Assembly: GCA_934098295.1 (NCBI GenBank)
Contig: CAKONV010000017.1
Span: 1-44,691 of the forward strand
Direction: 5' to 3'
Length of the DNA: 44,691 nucleotides
Source: an uncultured Bacilli bacterium
GTDB taxonomy: Bacteria > Bacillota_I > Bacilli_A > ML615J-28 > CAG-313
Positions 1 to 8,353 of this stretch are shown piece after piece. Under the pieces are notes generated by a model that was not told the origin of the DNA, did not search any database, and saw nothing but the letters and a program-made list of their open reading frames with translations. A program made the position numbers and the translations under genes. Every line of letters starts with the position of its first letter. Position 1 is the first letter of the stretch.

Positions 1-1880
1 TCTTTTTTCTTTGATTCCTTAAATTCTTTGATTTCTGGTAAATCATAAGATAAGGTTTTTACGGTTACAGCTTCGGTATCTTTCGTGTAAGTTTTTCCTG
101 TTTCTTTATCTTTTACTGAGAATGTAAAATAAATATTGTATTCTGTATCACTAATTAAATCACTGATTACATATTCTTTTTCATCATTCATCATATATGT
201 AGAAGAACCTAGATGAATAATAACATCAAATATTTGATCGTTTAAATTTTGTTTTTCAACTTTGATTATATTTTTACCAATTGCGGTTGCTTTAAAAGCA
301 GGATCAGGATATTCAAATGCTTTAGTAGTTGTTTGATAAGTTCTTGTTCTTGTTGATATATATGTACTATTATCTAGATGTGACAATATATCATATGTGC
401 AATATATATCATATTTAGTATCTTCTTCTAATCCTTCAATAACATTTGTACCTTGAGTAAGTTTATATTCTTTGCCATTAATATTAGCAACAACATTTTT
501 TATAGTGTTATCAGTTGGAACATCAATTGTAACTGTGTTTCTTGTTGTATCACCAATTTTAATTTTAGGATCTCTTACAACTAAAAATACACCTGTTGCA
601 ATACTTCTTGGATTACCATCTCCAGGAGTATTTAGCATTTTGAAATTTCCCATTTCATTTCTTTTAAGGAAGGTAACACTACCACCACCATCAAATTGAT
701 AAGCATTTTCACAATTCATATTTTTCAAAATATTTCCTAATTCATATTGTGTAGGTCCACCCTTACCAACATTGGCTGTTAAAAGGACAATAGAACCATC
801 AGCTTTAAAACCGATTGCGGCTCTTTCTTTTCCTGTAGTATTGTAGTAAGCACATCCATAAGTAAATGAATCATCACTAGTTGTGTAACCATTTCTAAAA
901 TCATCAGAATTATCTTCAACATCAGTTGGTAATTTAACTTTTCCATTCTCTACAAGTTTATACATATAACCTACTACTGATGATGCTTCACTGAATTCAT
1001 CTGTAAATTCATATTGACAACGAATGTTTTTAGCTGTTAAAATTTTTTCTTTAACTGTACTATTTTTAGTAACAAGATAAAAGTTAGCAAATTGATTGAA
1101 TTCTTCACCAATTTGATATTCACCTTCAATATCACCTTTTAAAGTAATACCATTGCTGGTTTTTGATAATGAATATGTGCCAGGTATAAAGAATGTTTCT
1201 GGTCTATAAAATTCATAACTACCTTTAACGGCAAAATAATTGGTAAAATCTAAGGAATTTTTTATATCTCTTGTAACTAGAGTCAACTCATCATCATTTG
1301 GCAATCTATTAGTATCATCAACATTTAAAGTACCAATGGTATTTCCTACTTCATCATATAATCTTAAAATCATTGTTTTAGTAAAGGAAGGAACTCTTTT
1401 AATAAAATGGCTTCTATCATCTCTAAAACCGATTAATTCTTTAAAGTTTTCACTACTAACACCCGTTCTAATTAAATCATAATCTTGAACAAACATATTT
1501 GATATTTCAGTTGAACCATTTTGTTGGTGATATCCTTCGGCATTAATTCCTCCAACAACTATCCAACCAGGATGTTGGGCTTCATAGTCTTTAGCAATTC
1601 TATCTAAAGTAACTAGGCTCGTTGCATATTTTCCCATATAACTCCAACTAGCAAGTTTTACTTCTTTATTATCGCCATTAACAGTATAACTGAAAACATC
1701 ATTGTTTGTATATAGACTATTGTTATAAGCATTGGTTGCGATAGTTTGATGACTAAATAAAACGCCACCATCAAGAACTTCTTCTTCAAGTGTTTCTTTC
1801 ACTATAACATCTGCTTTAGTCTTAATAACAAAGGTTAGTGATAACAATAATAAAATTAACAAACTTAAGATTTTTTTCAT
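1..1880 (-). CDS. Secreted phosphodiester glycosidase (NAGPA-type), C-terminus beyond the window
   Basis: Reading the minus strand from the ATG at 1878-1880 gives an open frame of over 620 codons running off the window edge. It starts with a signal peptide (MKKILSLLILLLLSLTF, then a likely cut near KTKAD). The middle holds the conserved end of the NAGPA domain: FDGGGSVTFL followed by NTPGDGNPRSIATGVFLV, the D-G-G-G-S and P-x-D-G-x-x-R signatures of phosphodiester alpha-GlcNAcase family proteins. After that come two fibronectin-III-like stretches, so the product is probably surface-exposed or secreted and trims phosphodiester-linked sugars on wall polymers or glycans (inference). The ribosome site AGGAGG sits 6 bases before the ATG. 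The gene follows the SRP RNA by only about 20 bases, leaving no room for its own promoter. Confidence 0.85.
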   Translation of the reverse strand, partial: MKKILSLLILLLLSLTFVIKTKADVIVKETLEEEVLDGGVLFSHQTIATNAYNNSLYTNNDVFSYTVNGDNKEVKLASWSYMGKYATSLVTLDRIAKDYEAQHPGWIVVGGINAEGYHQQNGSTEISNMFVQDYDLIRTGVSSENFKELIGFRDDRSHFIKRVPSFTKTMILRLYDEVGNTIGTLNVDDTNRLPNDDELTLVTRDIKNSLDFTNYFAVKGSYEFYRPETFFIPGTYSLSKTSNGITLKGDIEGEYQIGEEFNQFANFYLVTKNSTVKEKILTAKNIRCQYEFTDEFSEASSVVGYMYKLVENGKVKLPTDVEDNSDDFRNGYTTSDDSFTYGCAYYNTTGKERAAIGFKADGSIVLLTANVGKGGPTQYELGNILKNMNCENAYQFDGGGSVTFLKRNEMGNFKMLNTPGDGNPRSIATGVFLVVRDPKIKIGDTTRNTVTIDVPTDNTIKNVVANINGKEYKLTQGTNVIEGLEEDTKYDIYCTYDILSHLDNSTYISTRTRTYQTTTKAFEYPDPAFKATAIGKNIIKVEKQNLNDQIFDVIIHLGSSTYMMNDEKEYVISDLISDTEYNIYFTFSVKDKETGKTYTKDTEAVTVKTLSYDLPEIKEFKESKKK

Positions 1881-1896
1881 GTTTTACCTCCTAAAT

Positions 1897-2016
1897 GAAA
1901 AGATCTTAACTTAAGTCCCCCCACCCACAAGTTACAAAAAGTTTAAGGCTGCTTCAATCACGACCTGACCTAGTTCGCTATGCAACCTTGGATGAAGGTA
2001 CTTAAATTAAGATCCA
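1897..2016 (-). ncRNA. ffs: Small bacterial signal recognition particle RNA (4.5S/scRNA)
   Basis: The minus strand carries the SRP RNA core GGTCAGGTCGTGATTGAAGC (1951-1970), completed by AGCC, with the symmetric-loop halves CAGG and AGCA intact. Read on the usual fold, the apical loop is UGAU closed by a G-U pair, i.e. the URRU tetraloop type and not the common GGAA. Flanking arms pair (CATCC with GGGTG; AAGGTTGCA with TGTAACTT), and the ends form a long closing helix between GATCTTAATTTAAG and CTTAAGTTAAGATC, followed by TTTTC. Length is about 115-120 nt, the short form lacking an Alu domain. The location next to tadA matches the conserved tadA-scr order in Bacillota. The RNA binds Ffh in cotranslational targeting. 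Confidence 0.93.
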
Positions 2017-2021
2017 CTATT

Positions 2022-2050
2022 ATTATAATATATTTTTTTGTTTTTGTCAA
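2022..2050 (-). promoter_or_regulatory. SigA-type promoter of the SRP RNA
   Basis: On the minus strand a perfect -35 TTGACA (2045-2050) is followed after 17 bases by a perfect -10 TATAAT (2022-2027). The predicted start lies near 2015, exactly at the first base of the SRP RNA closing helix. It is the best consensus promoter I found in the window, as expected for an abundant stable RNA. Confidence 0.9.
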
Positions 2051-2097
2051 TAAAAGTTTATTTTTTTATTCGCAAAAACAAACAATTATTTAATACC

Positions 2098-2574
2098 TCA
2101 TTCCTTAACTTTATTTTTAATTCTTAATTCTCTAAAAAAATTTTTCAACATTAAACTAGATTCTTCTTCTAAAATACCACTAGTAACTTCAATTTTATGG
2201 TTAAATTTTAAAGAAGAATCAGCTAAATTAATAATGCTCCCCATAGCTCCAAATTTAGGTTCTTTAGTAGCATATACCACCCTTTTTATTCTCGATTGTA
2301 AAATGGCACCAGCACACATTGGACAAGGTTCTAAAGTAACATATAATGTGACATCATCTAATATCCATGTAGCAAGTTTTTTATTAGCCTTTTTTATAGC
2401 CTCAATTTCAGCATGAGAAATAACTGAATGATTTTTTTCCCTTTTATTATAGGCTTTGGATATAACTTTTCCATTACTGACTAAGATACAACCCACTGGA
2501 ACTTCATTAATTTTCCAAGCCTTTTCAGCCTCTTTTAAGGCTAGTTGCATATAATATATATCATTTTGATTCAT
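2098..2574 (-). CDS. tadA: tRNA-specific adenosine deaminase TadA
   Basis: This makes inosine 34 in the wobble position of tRNA-Arg(ACG). The 158-residue protein has the cytidine/adenosine deaminase zinc site: H54-A-E56 (proton shuttle Glu) and P83-C84-P-M-C87, with PVGC (26-29) upstream. The start at 2574 (MNQNDIYY) is chosen because the N-terminus then matches the family length; an upstream extension of 35 codons lies inside tdk and has no homology signal. The gene overlaps the end of tdk by 14 bases, so the two are translationally linked. No clear Shine-Dalgarno is visible at this start, which fits coupling to tdk. It lies directly upstream of the SRP RNA, a conserved arrangement. Confidence 0.93.
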   Translation of the reverse strand: MNQNDIYYMQLALKEAEKAWKINEVPVGCILVSNGKVISKAYNKREKNHSVISHAEIEAIKKANKKLATWILDDVTLYVTLEPCPMCAGAILQSRIKRVVYATKEPKFGAMGSIINLADSSLKFNHKIEVTSGILEEESSLMLKNFFRELRIKNKVKE

Positions 2575-3157
2575 AGTTCTTATGAGGAACTTGATGGCAA
2601 GAACGACAACGAGGTTCATACTTTTCGGCTGCACTGACAAGTATAATTGGATCATCATAGTCAGCCGGTTTACCATCAATTATTCTTTGTGTACGGGCAG
2701 CTGGAGCACCACATACAGCGCATATTGCATTTAATTTGGTTACAAATTCAGCTCTAGCTAAGATATCTGGCATTATTCCAAATGGTTCTCCTCTAAAGTT
2801 CATATCTAAACCAGCACATATTACTCTTACTCCAGAATTAGCAAGGCGTTCACATAAATCAACTATTTTAGAATCAAAAAATTGAAATTCATCAAAAGCT
2901 ACCGCATATGGTAAAACTTTTAAATATTCACAAGCTTCCTCAACAGTTGTGATAGGAATCGCATTAACTTTTAAGTTTGAGTGAGATACTACTTGAATGT
3001 TGTCATAACGATTATCAATTTTAGGTTTAAAAACAACAATTGTTTTCTTTGCATATTTAATACGATTAATTCTTCTAATTAGTTCTTCTGTTTTCCCCGC
3101 AAACATGCAACCACAAATAACTTCAATCCAACCATCATTATTGCGTCTTATATCCAT
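2561..3157 (-). CDS. tdk: Thymidine kinase (type II, zinc-binding)
   Basis: Phosphorylates thymidine in pyrimidine salvage. The 198-residue product has the P-loop GCMFAGKT (residues 16-23), the Walker-B/lasso segment DEFQFFD (89-95) with catalytic Glu90, and the structural zinc pairs CAVC and CRSC in the C-terminal lobe. The start at 3157 (MDIRRNN) is preferred over a longer frame from 3187 because AGGAGA lies 8 bases before it. It is the first gene of a tdk-tadA unit with a good promoter at 3193-3220. Confidence 0.94.
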   Translation of the reverse strand: MDIRRNNDGWIEVICGCMFAGKTEELIRRINRIKYAKKTIVVFKPKIDNRYDNIQVVSHSNLKVNAIPITTVEEACEYLKVLPYAVAFDEFQFFDSKIVDLCERLANSGVRVICAGLDMNFRGEPFGIMPDILARAEFVTKLNAICAVCGAPAARTQRIIDGKPADYDDPIILVSAAEKYEPRCRSCHQVPHKNYESK

Positions 3158-3192
3158 CTTAATTTCTCCTCTTAGTAATATTAACATTGAAT

Positions 3193-3220
3193 ATTATACT
3201 ATTTTTTTATTTTTAATCAA
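3193..3220 (-). promoter_or_regulatory. Promoter of tdk-tadA
   Basis: Minus strand TTGATT (3215-3220), 16-base spacer, TATAAT (3193-3198). It lies about 36 bases before the tdk start codon. Confidence 0.7.
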
Positions 3221-3277
3221 CTAATAAAATAATCTTTTTTTTTAATGACTAACGATAATTACCGAGTAATTATATGC

Positions 3278-3306
3278 TTGCTTTTTTTTAAAAAATAAAG
3301 TATAAT
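3278..3306 (+). promoter_or_regulatory. Promoter of the small gene at 3332
   Basis: TTGCTT (3278-3283), 17-base spacer rich in T and A, TATAAT (3301-3306), then AGGAGG at about 3321 before the ATG at 3332. It is divergent from the tdk promoter. Confidence 0.65.
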
Positions 3307-3331
3307 ACTATTTGTAACAAGGAGGTTTATT

Positions 3332-3823
3332 ATGAATGATTATCAAAAAGTTCTAAAAGATTTTTTAATCAAGAAAATATCTTTTCTTGATTTTAAAGAA
3401 AAATTTTTATCTAATTTAACTTGCGAAAATTACTTATATTTGTTTTTAAACAATTTTGATTTTTCAAAATATGATGAAGATATGGTAATGCTAATTTATA
3501 TATATTTGTTTATTATTTGCTCTTATGATATATCTAAATGTCTTGATAATGATTTCACTTCATTTATAAAAAATGTTGTTTCTTTATATCATAACGATAT
3601 ATTATCTAATTTAGAAATTATAAATTGCAAACCCACCTACGAAATCTACAAAAAAAACTCAGTTATGATTATAATTAATACTTCTTCTACTGATGTTTTA
3701 ATACCTCTTCCTAATGGTATTAAAGATTCTACTAGGTTTTGTATCAATTGTGGTGATGAAATCTTTTTTGAAAAAGAAATTTCTTTATATCCTTTTGGAT
3801 TTTATTTAATTGATTTAAATTAA
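3332..3823 (+). CDS. Uncharacterised 163-residue protein, possibly a GH13 alpha-amylase C-terminal remnant
   Basis: The frame is real: it has its own promoter, an AGGAGG site 8 bases before ATG and a strong terminator after the stop. I do not recognise a full family. The C-terminal 60 residues (SVMIIINTSSTDVLIPLP..., ending SLYPFGFYLIDLN) follow the pattern of the beta-sandwich that closes GH13 enzymes (vlvvlNfs, lp, then l-p-gf-vl). The preceding helical part (NYLYLFLNNFDFSKYDED and FIKNVVSLYHNDIL) resembles the last helices of a neopullulanase-like barrel with the catalytic elements gone. No catalytic residues, signal peptide or membrane segment are visible. Function unknown; the amylase link is inference from pattern only. 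Confidence 0.6.
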   Translation: MNDYQKVLKDFLIKKISFLDFKEKFLSNLTCENYLYLFLNNFDFSKYDEDMVMLIYIYLFIICSYDISKCLDNDFTSFIKNVVSLYHNDILSNLEIINCKPTYEIYKKNSVMIIINTSSTDVLIPLPNGIKDSTRFCINCGDEIFFEKEISLYPFGFYLIDLN

Positions 3824-3838
3824 TATTTTTTAATAGAA

Positions 3839-3868
3839 ATGCGTAAGATTTGTTTCTTACGCATTTTT
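3839..3868 (+). terminator. Intrinsic terminator, probably used from both sides
   Basis: Perfect 10-bp inverted repeat ATGCGTAAGA / TCTTACGCAT (3839-3848 and 3855-3864) with a 6-base loop, followed by TTTT. It separates the plus-strand gene from the convergent fumarase genes. A-rich sequence before the left arm gives some U-run on the minus strand too. Confidence 0.88.
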
Positions 3869-3878
3869 AGATTAAACA

Positions 3879-4436
3879 TTATATTTTTTTATATTTTTTG
3901 GTTTCTTGTTCGTATAAATCATTTCCATACATATCATAAGTAACAATACCAAAAAAATCTTCCACTTCTAAAGCATATATAGCTTCAGCTCCTAAATCTC
4001 CGTAGCACAGTAAATCACATTTTTTGATTGTTTTAGAAATTAAGGCTGCACAACCACCAATAGCAGATATATATACAGCATGATACTTTTTTAGTGACTC
4101 TTTATACTCTTTACTTCTTGGTCCTTTACCAATCATAATTTTTAGCCCTTTTTCTAGTAATGGTGTTGTGTAAGCATCCATTCGATAACTAGATGTAGGA
4201 CCAGCTACACCAATTTGTCTACCTGGTTTTGTAGGAGTTGGACCAACATAATAAATAGTAGCGTTGTTTACATCAAAAGGGAGGGGTAAATTTTTATCAA
4301 TTAGTTCTACTAATCTTTTATGAGCAGCATCTCGAGCTGTATAAATTACTCCGGTCAATAAAACTTCATCACCTGCTTTTAAAGAAGCAATTGTTTTTTC
4401 CTCTAATGGTAACTTTAATTTTTTTATTTCTGACAT
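3879..4436 (-). CDS. fumB: Class I fumarate hydratase, beta subunit
   Basis: A 185-residue C-terminal-type subunit of the two-subunit iron-sulfur hydratases (fumarase / L-tartrate dehydratase / mesaconase group), interconverting fumarate and malate with the alpha subunit encoded just upstream. It shows the substrate-site signature GPTSSYRMD and the IGKGPRS stretch typical of the family. Length is normal for a stand-alone beta subunit. It begins 7 bases after the alpha-subunit stop, so the pair is one unit. The gene symbol follows the split-subunit naming; tartrate or mesaconate as substrate cannot be excluded from sequence alone. Confidence 0.88.
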   Translation of the reverse strand: MSEIKKLKLPLEEKTIASLKAGDEVLLTGVIYTARDAAHKRLVELIDKNLPLPFDVNNATIYYVGPTPTKPGRQIGVAGPTSSYRMDAYTTPLLEKGLKIMIGKGPRSKEYKESLKKYHAVYISAIGGCAALISKTIKKCDLLCYGDLGAEAIYALEVEDFFGIVTYDMYGNDLYEQETKKYKKI

Positions 4437-4443
4437 TTTCTTT

Positions 4444-5283
4444 TTACCAGATATATGTTTTATGTCTAGCTACATGGCATTGTATGTTAATACCTACAGG
4501 TAGACTGGCAATATGACAAGGATATGTCTCTATTTTAACAGCTAAACAAGTAGTTGTACCACCAAACCCCATTGGGCCAATGCCTAACATATTCACTTCA
4601 TCCTTTATTTCTTTTTCTAATTTCGCTAAAGTTGGATTAGGATTTTCATCATTGAGATTTCTTAGTAATGCTTCTTTTGCAAGAATAGCACATTTTTCAA
4701 AATTTCCGCCAATTCCTATTCCAATAATAATTGGTGGACATGGTTTTCCAGCAGCTGTAAAAACCGTATCTAAAACTAATTTTTTTATTCCCTCTATACC
4801 ATCTGATGGAATTAACATTTTCACTAAGCTCATGTTTTCACTGCCACCACCTTTGGGGGCAACGGTTATTTTTACATTTGTTCCTGGAACTAATTTAATA
4901 TGAATAATGGCCGGAGTATTATCCTTGGTGTTTATTCTTTCTATTGGATCATTTACTACTGATTTTCTTAAATAGCCATTTACATAGGCGTTTTTAACCC
5001 CTAATGAAATAGCTTGATATATATCACCGTCAAAATGAACATCATAGCCGATTTCTAAAAAGCAAACTACAATTCCCGTATCTTGACAAATAGGTAAATG
5101 ATTTTCTTTGGCATAAAAATCATTTTCAATTATTTTTATTAAAATCTCCTTACCAAGTGGGGATTTTTCAAGTTTCTTTCCTTCTTCTAATCTATCAAGT
5201 ACATCGCTAGGGATTTCTTCAACTGAGGAAATTAGTAATGATTCTATAATTTTTGTTAAATCTTTTGTCTTTAGTTCTCGCAT
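4444..5283 (-). CDS. fumA: Class I fumarate hydratase, alpha subunit (4Fe-4S)
   Basis: A 279-residue subunit carrying the [4Fe-4S] ligands of class I fumarases: Cys66 (in PICQDTG), Cys182 (in KPCPP) and Cys269 (in IQCHVARH); spacing between the three is close to that of known class I enzymes. Such clusters are oxygen-labile, which fits an anaerobe. The ATG has AGGA about 9 bases upstream. It lies 14 bases after the stop of the glycosidase gene, with no promoter or terminator between, so transcription probably continues from the glycosidase promoter at 8046-8074. A fumarase without other TCA genes nearby suggests a role in fumarate/malate or aspartate metabolism (inference). Confidence 0.9.
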   Translation of the reverse strand: MRELKTKDLTKIIESLLISSVEEIPSDVLDRLEEGKKLEKSPLGKEILIKIIENDFYAKENHLPICQDTGIVVCFLEIGYDVHFDGDIYQAISLGVKNAYVNGYLRKSVVNDPIERINTKDNTPAIIHIKLVPGTNVKITVAPKGGGSENMSLVKMLIPSDGIEGIKKLVLDTVFTAAGKPCPPIIIGIGIGGNFEKCAILAKEALLRNLNDENPNPTLAKLEKEIKDEVNMLGIGPMGFGGTTTCLAVKIETYPCHIASLPVGINIQCHVARHKTYIW

Positions 5284-5297
5284 CTTTTTTCCTATTA

Positions 5298-7997
5298 TTA
5301 ATTATCTTTTTTTCTTATTATAATTGTTAGTAATGATAATCCACATAAAAATTCTATAAATATTGTCGCTTTCTTAGAACATTTCTTTGTAGCTATAGGA
5401 TCTAATTTTTCATATTTTTGATTGAATTCAGCAATTAATTCATTAATTTCATCTACACTTGTGGCACTATTTACTTTAGACAAATATTCATTTTGTAAAG
5501 TTTCTAAATCCTTTTTGTTTTTTGCATCATTGATTAATTTTACTGCATCTTTTCTAGCATTTTCTAGTTTTTCTTCTTTCATTGTTTTATCTAAAGAATC
5601 AATGTTATCTTTATATTTGTTGACAATGGTTTGATAAGATGTTACTAAATCGCTCTTTTTTTCAAGTTCAATGTTTTTTATACATTCGTTTAATAAGTTT
5701 GTAATTCTACTTTTTTCATCATTATCATAATTACCATTAGAAATAAGACCATTTGTGTAAGTCGTTAATTCTTTTTTAGATTTTTCTAATAATTCAACAT
5801 AGGTATCTTTGAAATCAAGGATACTAGACATATCATCTTTGGCTTTTTCCACTATATTTGTAATATCTTCAAGAATCTTTGTATTATCAATATCTTCTAA
5901 GCACTTTTGATAAATTTCTTCTAAATTTTTTAAGTTTTCATCAGTATAATATTCTTTGTCTAAACTATCATAATATACTTTAATCTCTTTTCTAGCATTT
6001 TCTTTGGTGGAAGTTAATTCTTCTTCTAAAGTTGGATAAAAATCTATTAATACTTTGTATTCATCAAAATAAATAGAAAAAGTTTCATCGTTTTTAGCTT
6101 TATTAATTTTTTCTCTAAACTCTAATTGATTCTTTTTAATTGTTTCTTGATAATTGTCACTATATTTTGATATATCTATATAAGATAAAATATCATTATA
6201 AATGGATAGTTTTTCATTATACACTAAGAAGGCATTTTCTAAAACTTGATAATTAGTAACTTCAAGTTTAGCAGTTTCTGTTAAGTTTTGATAACATGTT
6301 TCAATAGCATCTAGTTTTTCTTTATCATCTAGTGATATCGCATCGCTTAGCCCTTTAATTAAATTAATAACATAACTTGAATTAGCTTCGCTTGTATAAG
6401 CTAAAATGGGATCACTAGCTTCATTAGCATAATTTATAGTAGAAATATAATAATCATAATTTTCTAAATCTTCTAATTCTTTGGAATTACTTGTTCCATA
6501 ATAATAGATTTGGTTAATATCGTTTTGATTTACTTTACCACCTTTGATAACTTTATAAATCATATATCCTCTAACATTATTACATTCTTGCCATGATAAT
6601 AAATTATCGGTTGTATTTATATTTTTAACTAATGGTTTGGCCAATTTACCAGCATAAGATTTTTTTACATCACATGGGATTTTTACGCTAAAATAGTCAT
6701 TCTTTAATAAGTCCATACCTCTTTTAATAATGCTATTAGAAGAATTTATATAATTGTAACTATATAAACTAATACCACCAATTTCTTCATACATACTAGC
6801 ATTTAAAATTTGATCACGAATTTCATTATTGTTCTTTTGCCAATAAGCACCGGATCCTGTTGTTGATTCTGCCATATATATACCCATACCACAATATAGG
6901 TTTACTTTTTTGTTTTTAACAGCCCAACTCCACCATCTAGTAAGAGCACCAAAAGATGCTGCAGTATGTTCTAAAGCCCAATAAAGTTGAGGCATGATAT
7001 AATCAATCCATTCTTCATTAATCCACTTTAAAGTATCTGCATATAGATAACCACCATAATGTTCCATGCCAACAGTATCAGAAGCAAGTGGTGATGTTAG
7101 ATTACCATTTGCATCATACGTTGGTGTTTGTACATAATTACCATTACGATATATACCACTAGGGGCAATGCCTAATTGTACACATTTATTATTTTGTTCA
7201 TTGTATTTTCTAATAGAAGTTGATAGTGATGAAATAAACATATTAACTTGTTCCCTACGCCAATCAGCTACACTTAAATTGTTAGGATTATACATGTTTC
7301 TTGTTGCGGTATCATCAACACCCTTAATATAAAAATAGTCATCGAAATGAATTGCATCTACATCATAGTTTTCTACTACTTCCATACAAGTATCCACCAA
7401 AAATTGTCTAACAATAGGAAGTCCAGGGTTAAGAATAGTGCTACCTGCTGTTAATAAATTTTCTTTATTACTTGCAGGATTGCTAGCTGGATAACTTTCA
7501 GCACAAAAACTATCACTTACACGATAAGGATTTAGCCAAGCATGAAATTCAAAACCACGTTTATGTGTTTCTTCAATTGCCCAAGCAAGAGGATCAAATT
7601 CATCAAAATTAACATTTTCAAACCATGTTGCAACAGGGTTTAGTTTAGATTTATATAAAGCATTATTATGTGTACGAACATGGAAAATTATACAGTTTAG
7701 TCCATATGTTTCCATGTTATCTAGTACTTGGTTATAATTTCTTTTCCAAGTTTCTTCATTAGTATACCTAGGCATACTACCAACAAATAACGAAACCCAA
7801 CAAGCTCTTAAGTTTTGAGTTGGATAATTATAACTTGAAGCCTTCATAATGGCTTCATTACTATTACGATATTTGACTGTTGCTCCATTATTATCAATAA
7901 CAGCCTCGTAAGTTCCATCAGCTTTAGTTGGTTTGCTACTAAACATAAGGGAACCACTAACCAATAACATTACTAATACTATAAGTATTTTTTTCAT
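5298..7997 (-). CDS. Large surface glycosidase, GHL10 (DUF187/YngK-type) with coiled-coil stalk and C-terminal anchor
   Basis: The 899-residue protein has, in order: a signal peptide (MKKILIVLVMLLVSGSLMF), a glycosyl-hydrolase-like family 10 TIM barrel over about residues 55-430 (LRACWVS, NCIIFHVRTH, HAWLNPYR, DAIHFDDYFY, YIMPQLYW), a short fibronectin-like domain (about 440-520), about 300 residues of highly charged helical repeats, and a terminal hydrophobic segment (ATIFIEFLCGLSLLTIIIR) followed by KKDN. There is no LPXTG motif, so anchoring looks like a C-terminal membrane tail. The start at 7997 is chosen because AAAGGA lies 8 bases upstream; an in-frame ATG six codons earlier has no site. 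The family is linked to cell-wall or polysaccharide turnover; the true substrate is unknown. Confidence 0.88.
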   Translation of the reverse strand: MKKILIVLVMLLVSGSLMFSSKPTKADGTYEAVIDNNGATVKYRNSNEAIMKASSYNYPTQNLRACWVSLFVGSMPRYTNEETWKRNYNQVLDNMETYGLNCIIFHVRTHNNALYKSKLNPVATWFENVNFDEFDPLAWAIEETHKRGFEFHAWLNPYRVSDSFCAESYPASNPASNKENLLTAGSTILNPGLPIVRQFLVDTCMEVVENYDVDAIHFDDYFYIKGVDDTATRNMYNPNNLSVADWRREQVNMFISSLSTSIRKYNEQNNKCVQLGIAPSGIYRNGNYVQTPTYDANGNLTSPLASDTVGMEHYGGYLYADTLKWINEEWIDYIMPQLYWALEHTAASFGALTRWWSWAVKNKKVNLYCGMGIYMAESTTGSGAYWQKNNNEIRDQILNASMYEEIGGISLYSYNYINSSNSIIKRGMDLLKNDYFSVKIPCDVKKSYAGKLAKPLVKNINTTDNLLSWQECNNVRGYMIYKVIKGGKVNQNDINQIYYYGTSNSKELEDLENYDYYISTINYANEASDPILAYTSEANSSYVINLIKGLSDAISLDDKEKLDAIETCYQNLTETAKLEVTNYQVLENAFLVYNEKLSIYNDILSYIDISKYSDNYQETIKKNQLEFREKINKAKNDETFSIYFDEYKVLIDFYPTLEEELTSTKENARKEIKVYYDSLDKEYYTDENLKNLEEIYQKCLEDIDNTKILEDITNIVEKAKDDMSSILDFKDTYVELLEKSKKELTTYTNGLISNGNYDNDEKSRITNLLNECIKNIELEKKSDLVTSYQTIVNKYKDNIDSLDKTMKEEKLENARKDAVKLINDAKNKKDLETLQNEYLSKVNSATSVDEINELIAEFNQKYEKLDPIATKKCSKKATIFIEFLCGLSLLTIIIRKKDN

Positions 7998-8045
7998 TAA
8001 TATATTCCTTTCCATTCATCTTAAATATTTGTTTCTTCTAGCATA

Positions 8046-8074
8046 ATTATATCAAAATTTGATTTATTTTTCAA
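8046..8074 (-). promoter_or_regulatory. Promoter of the glycosidase-fumarase unit
   Basis: Minus strand TTGAAA (8069-8074), 17-base spacer ending in TGA, TATAAT (8046-8051), giving an extended -10. It is 49 bases upstream of the glycosidase start. Confidence 0.8.
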
Positions 8075-8161
8075 GTATTTTCTTTTTATATATTTACAAT
8101 TTTTACCAATAAATATTTTTAAGAAATTAGTTAATAATAAAAGAGAAAGGATAAAAAAAAT

Positions 8162-8353
8162 ATGACAAATAAAGAATTGCTTTACACAATGGATGCAGTT
8201 AACCATTTAAAACATTATACTGATTTATGCACTTATTATAAAGACTTATTAAAAGATCAAGACAGTAAAGAGTTTGTAGATGCCTTGTCAAAAGAGCCTA
8301 AAGATGCTTATATGTCTTTAGTTAGTCTTATAAAAACTGGAGGTAACTGTTAA
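8162..8353 (+). CDS. Small CotF/spore-coat-like protein
   Basis: A 63-residue protein starting MTNKELLYTMDAVNHLKHYTDLC, the typical opening of the short companions of CotF-domain proteins in Bacillota (a kELlYveDal motif followed by an amphipathic helix and a helix-rich second half). GAAAGGA lies about 10 bases before the ATG. Its stop codon overlaps the start of the next gene by one base (TAATG), so the two are translationally coupled and likely act together. In spore formers such proteins are coat components; homologues also occur in organisms not known to sporulate, so the role here is open. No other sporulation gene is present in the window. Confidence 0.72.
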   Translation: MTNKELLYTMDAVNHLKHYTDLCTYYKDLLKDQDSKEFVDALSKEPKDAYMSLVSLIKTGGNC

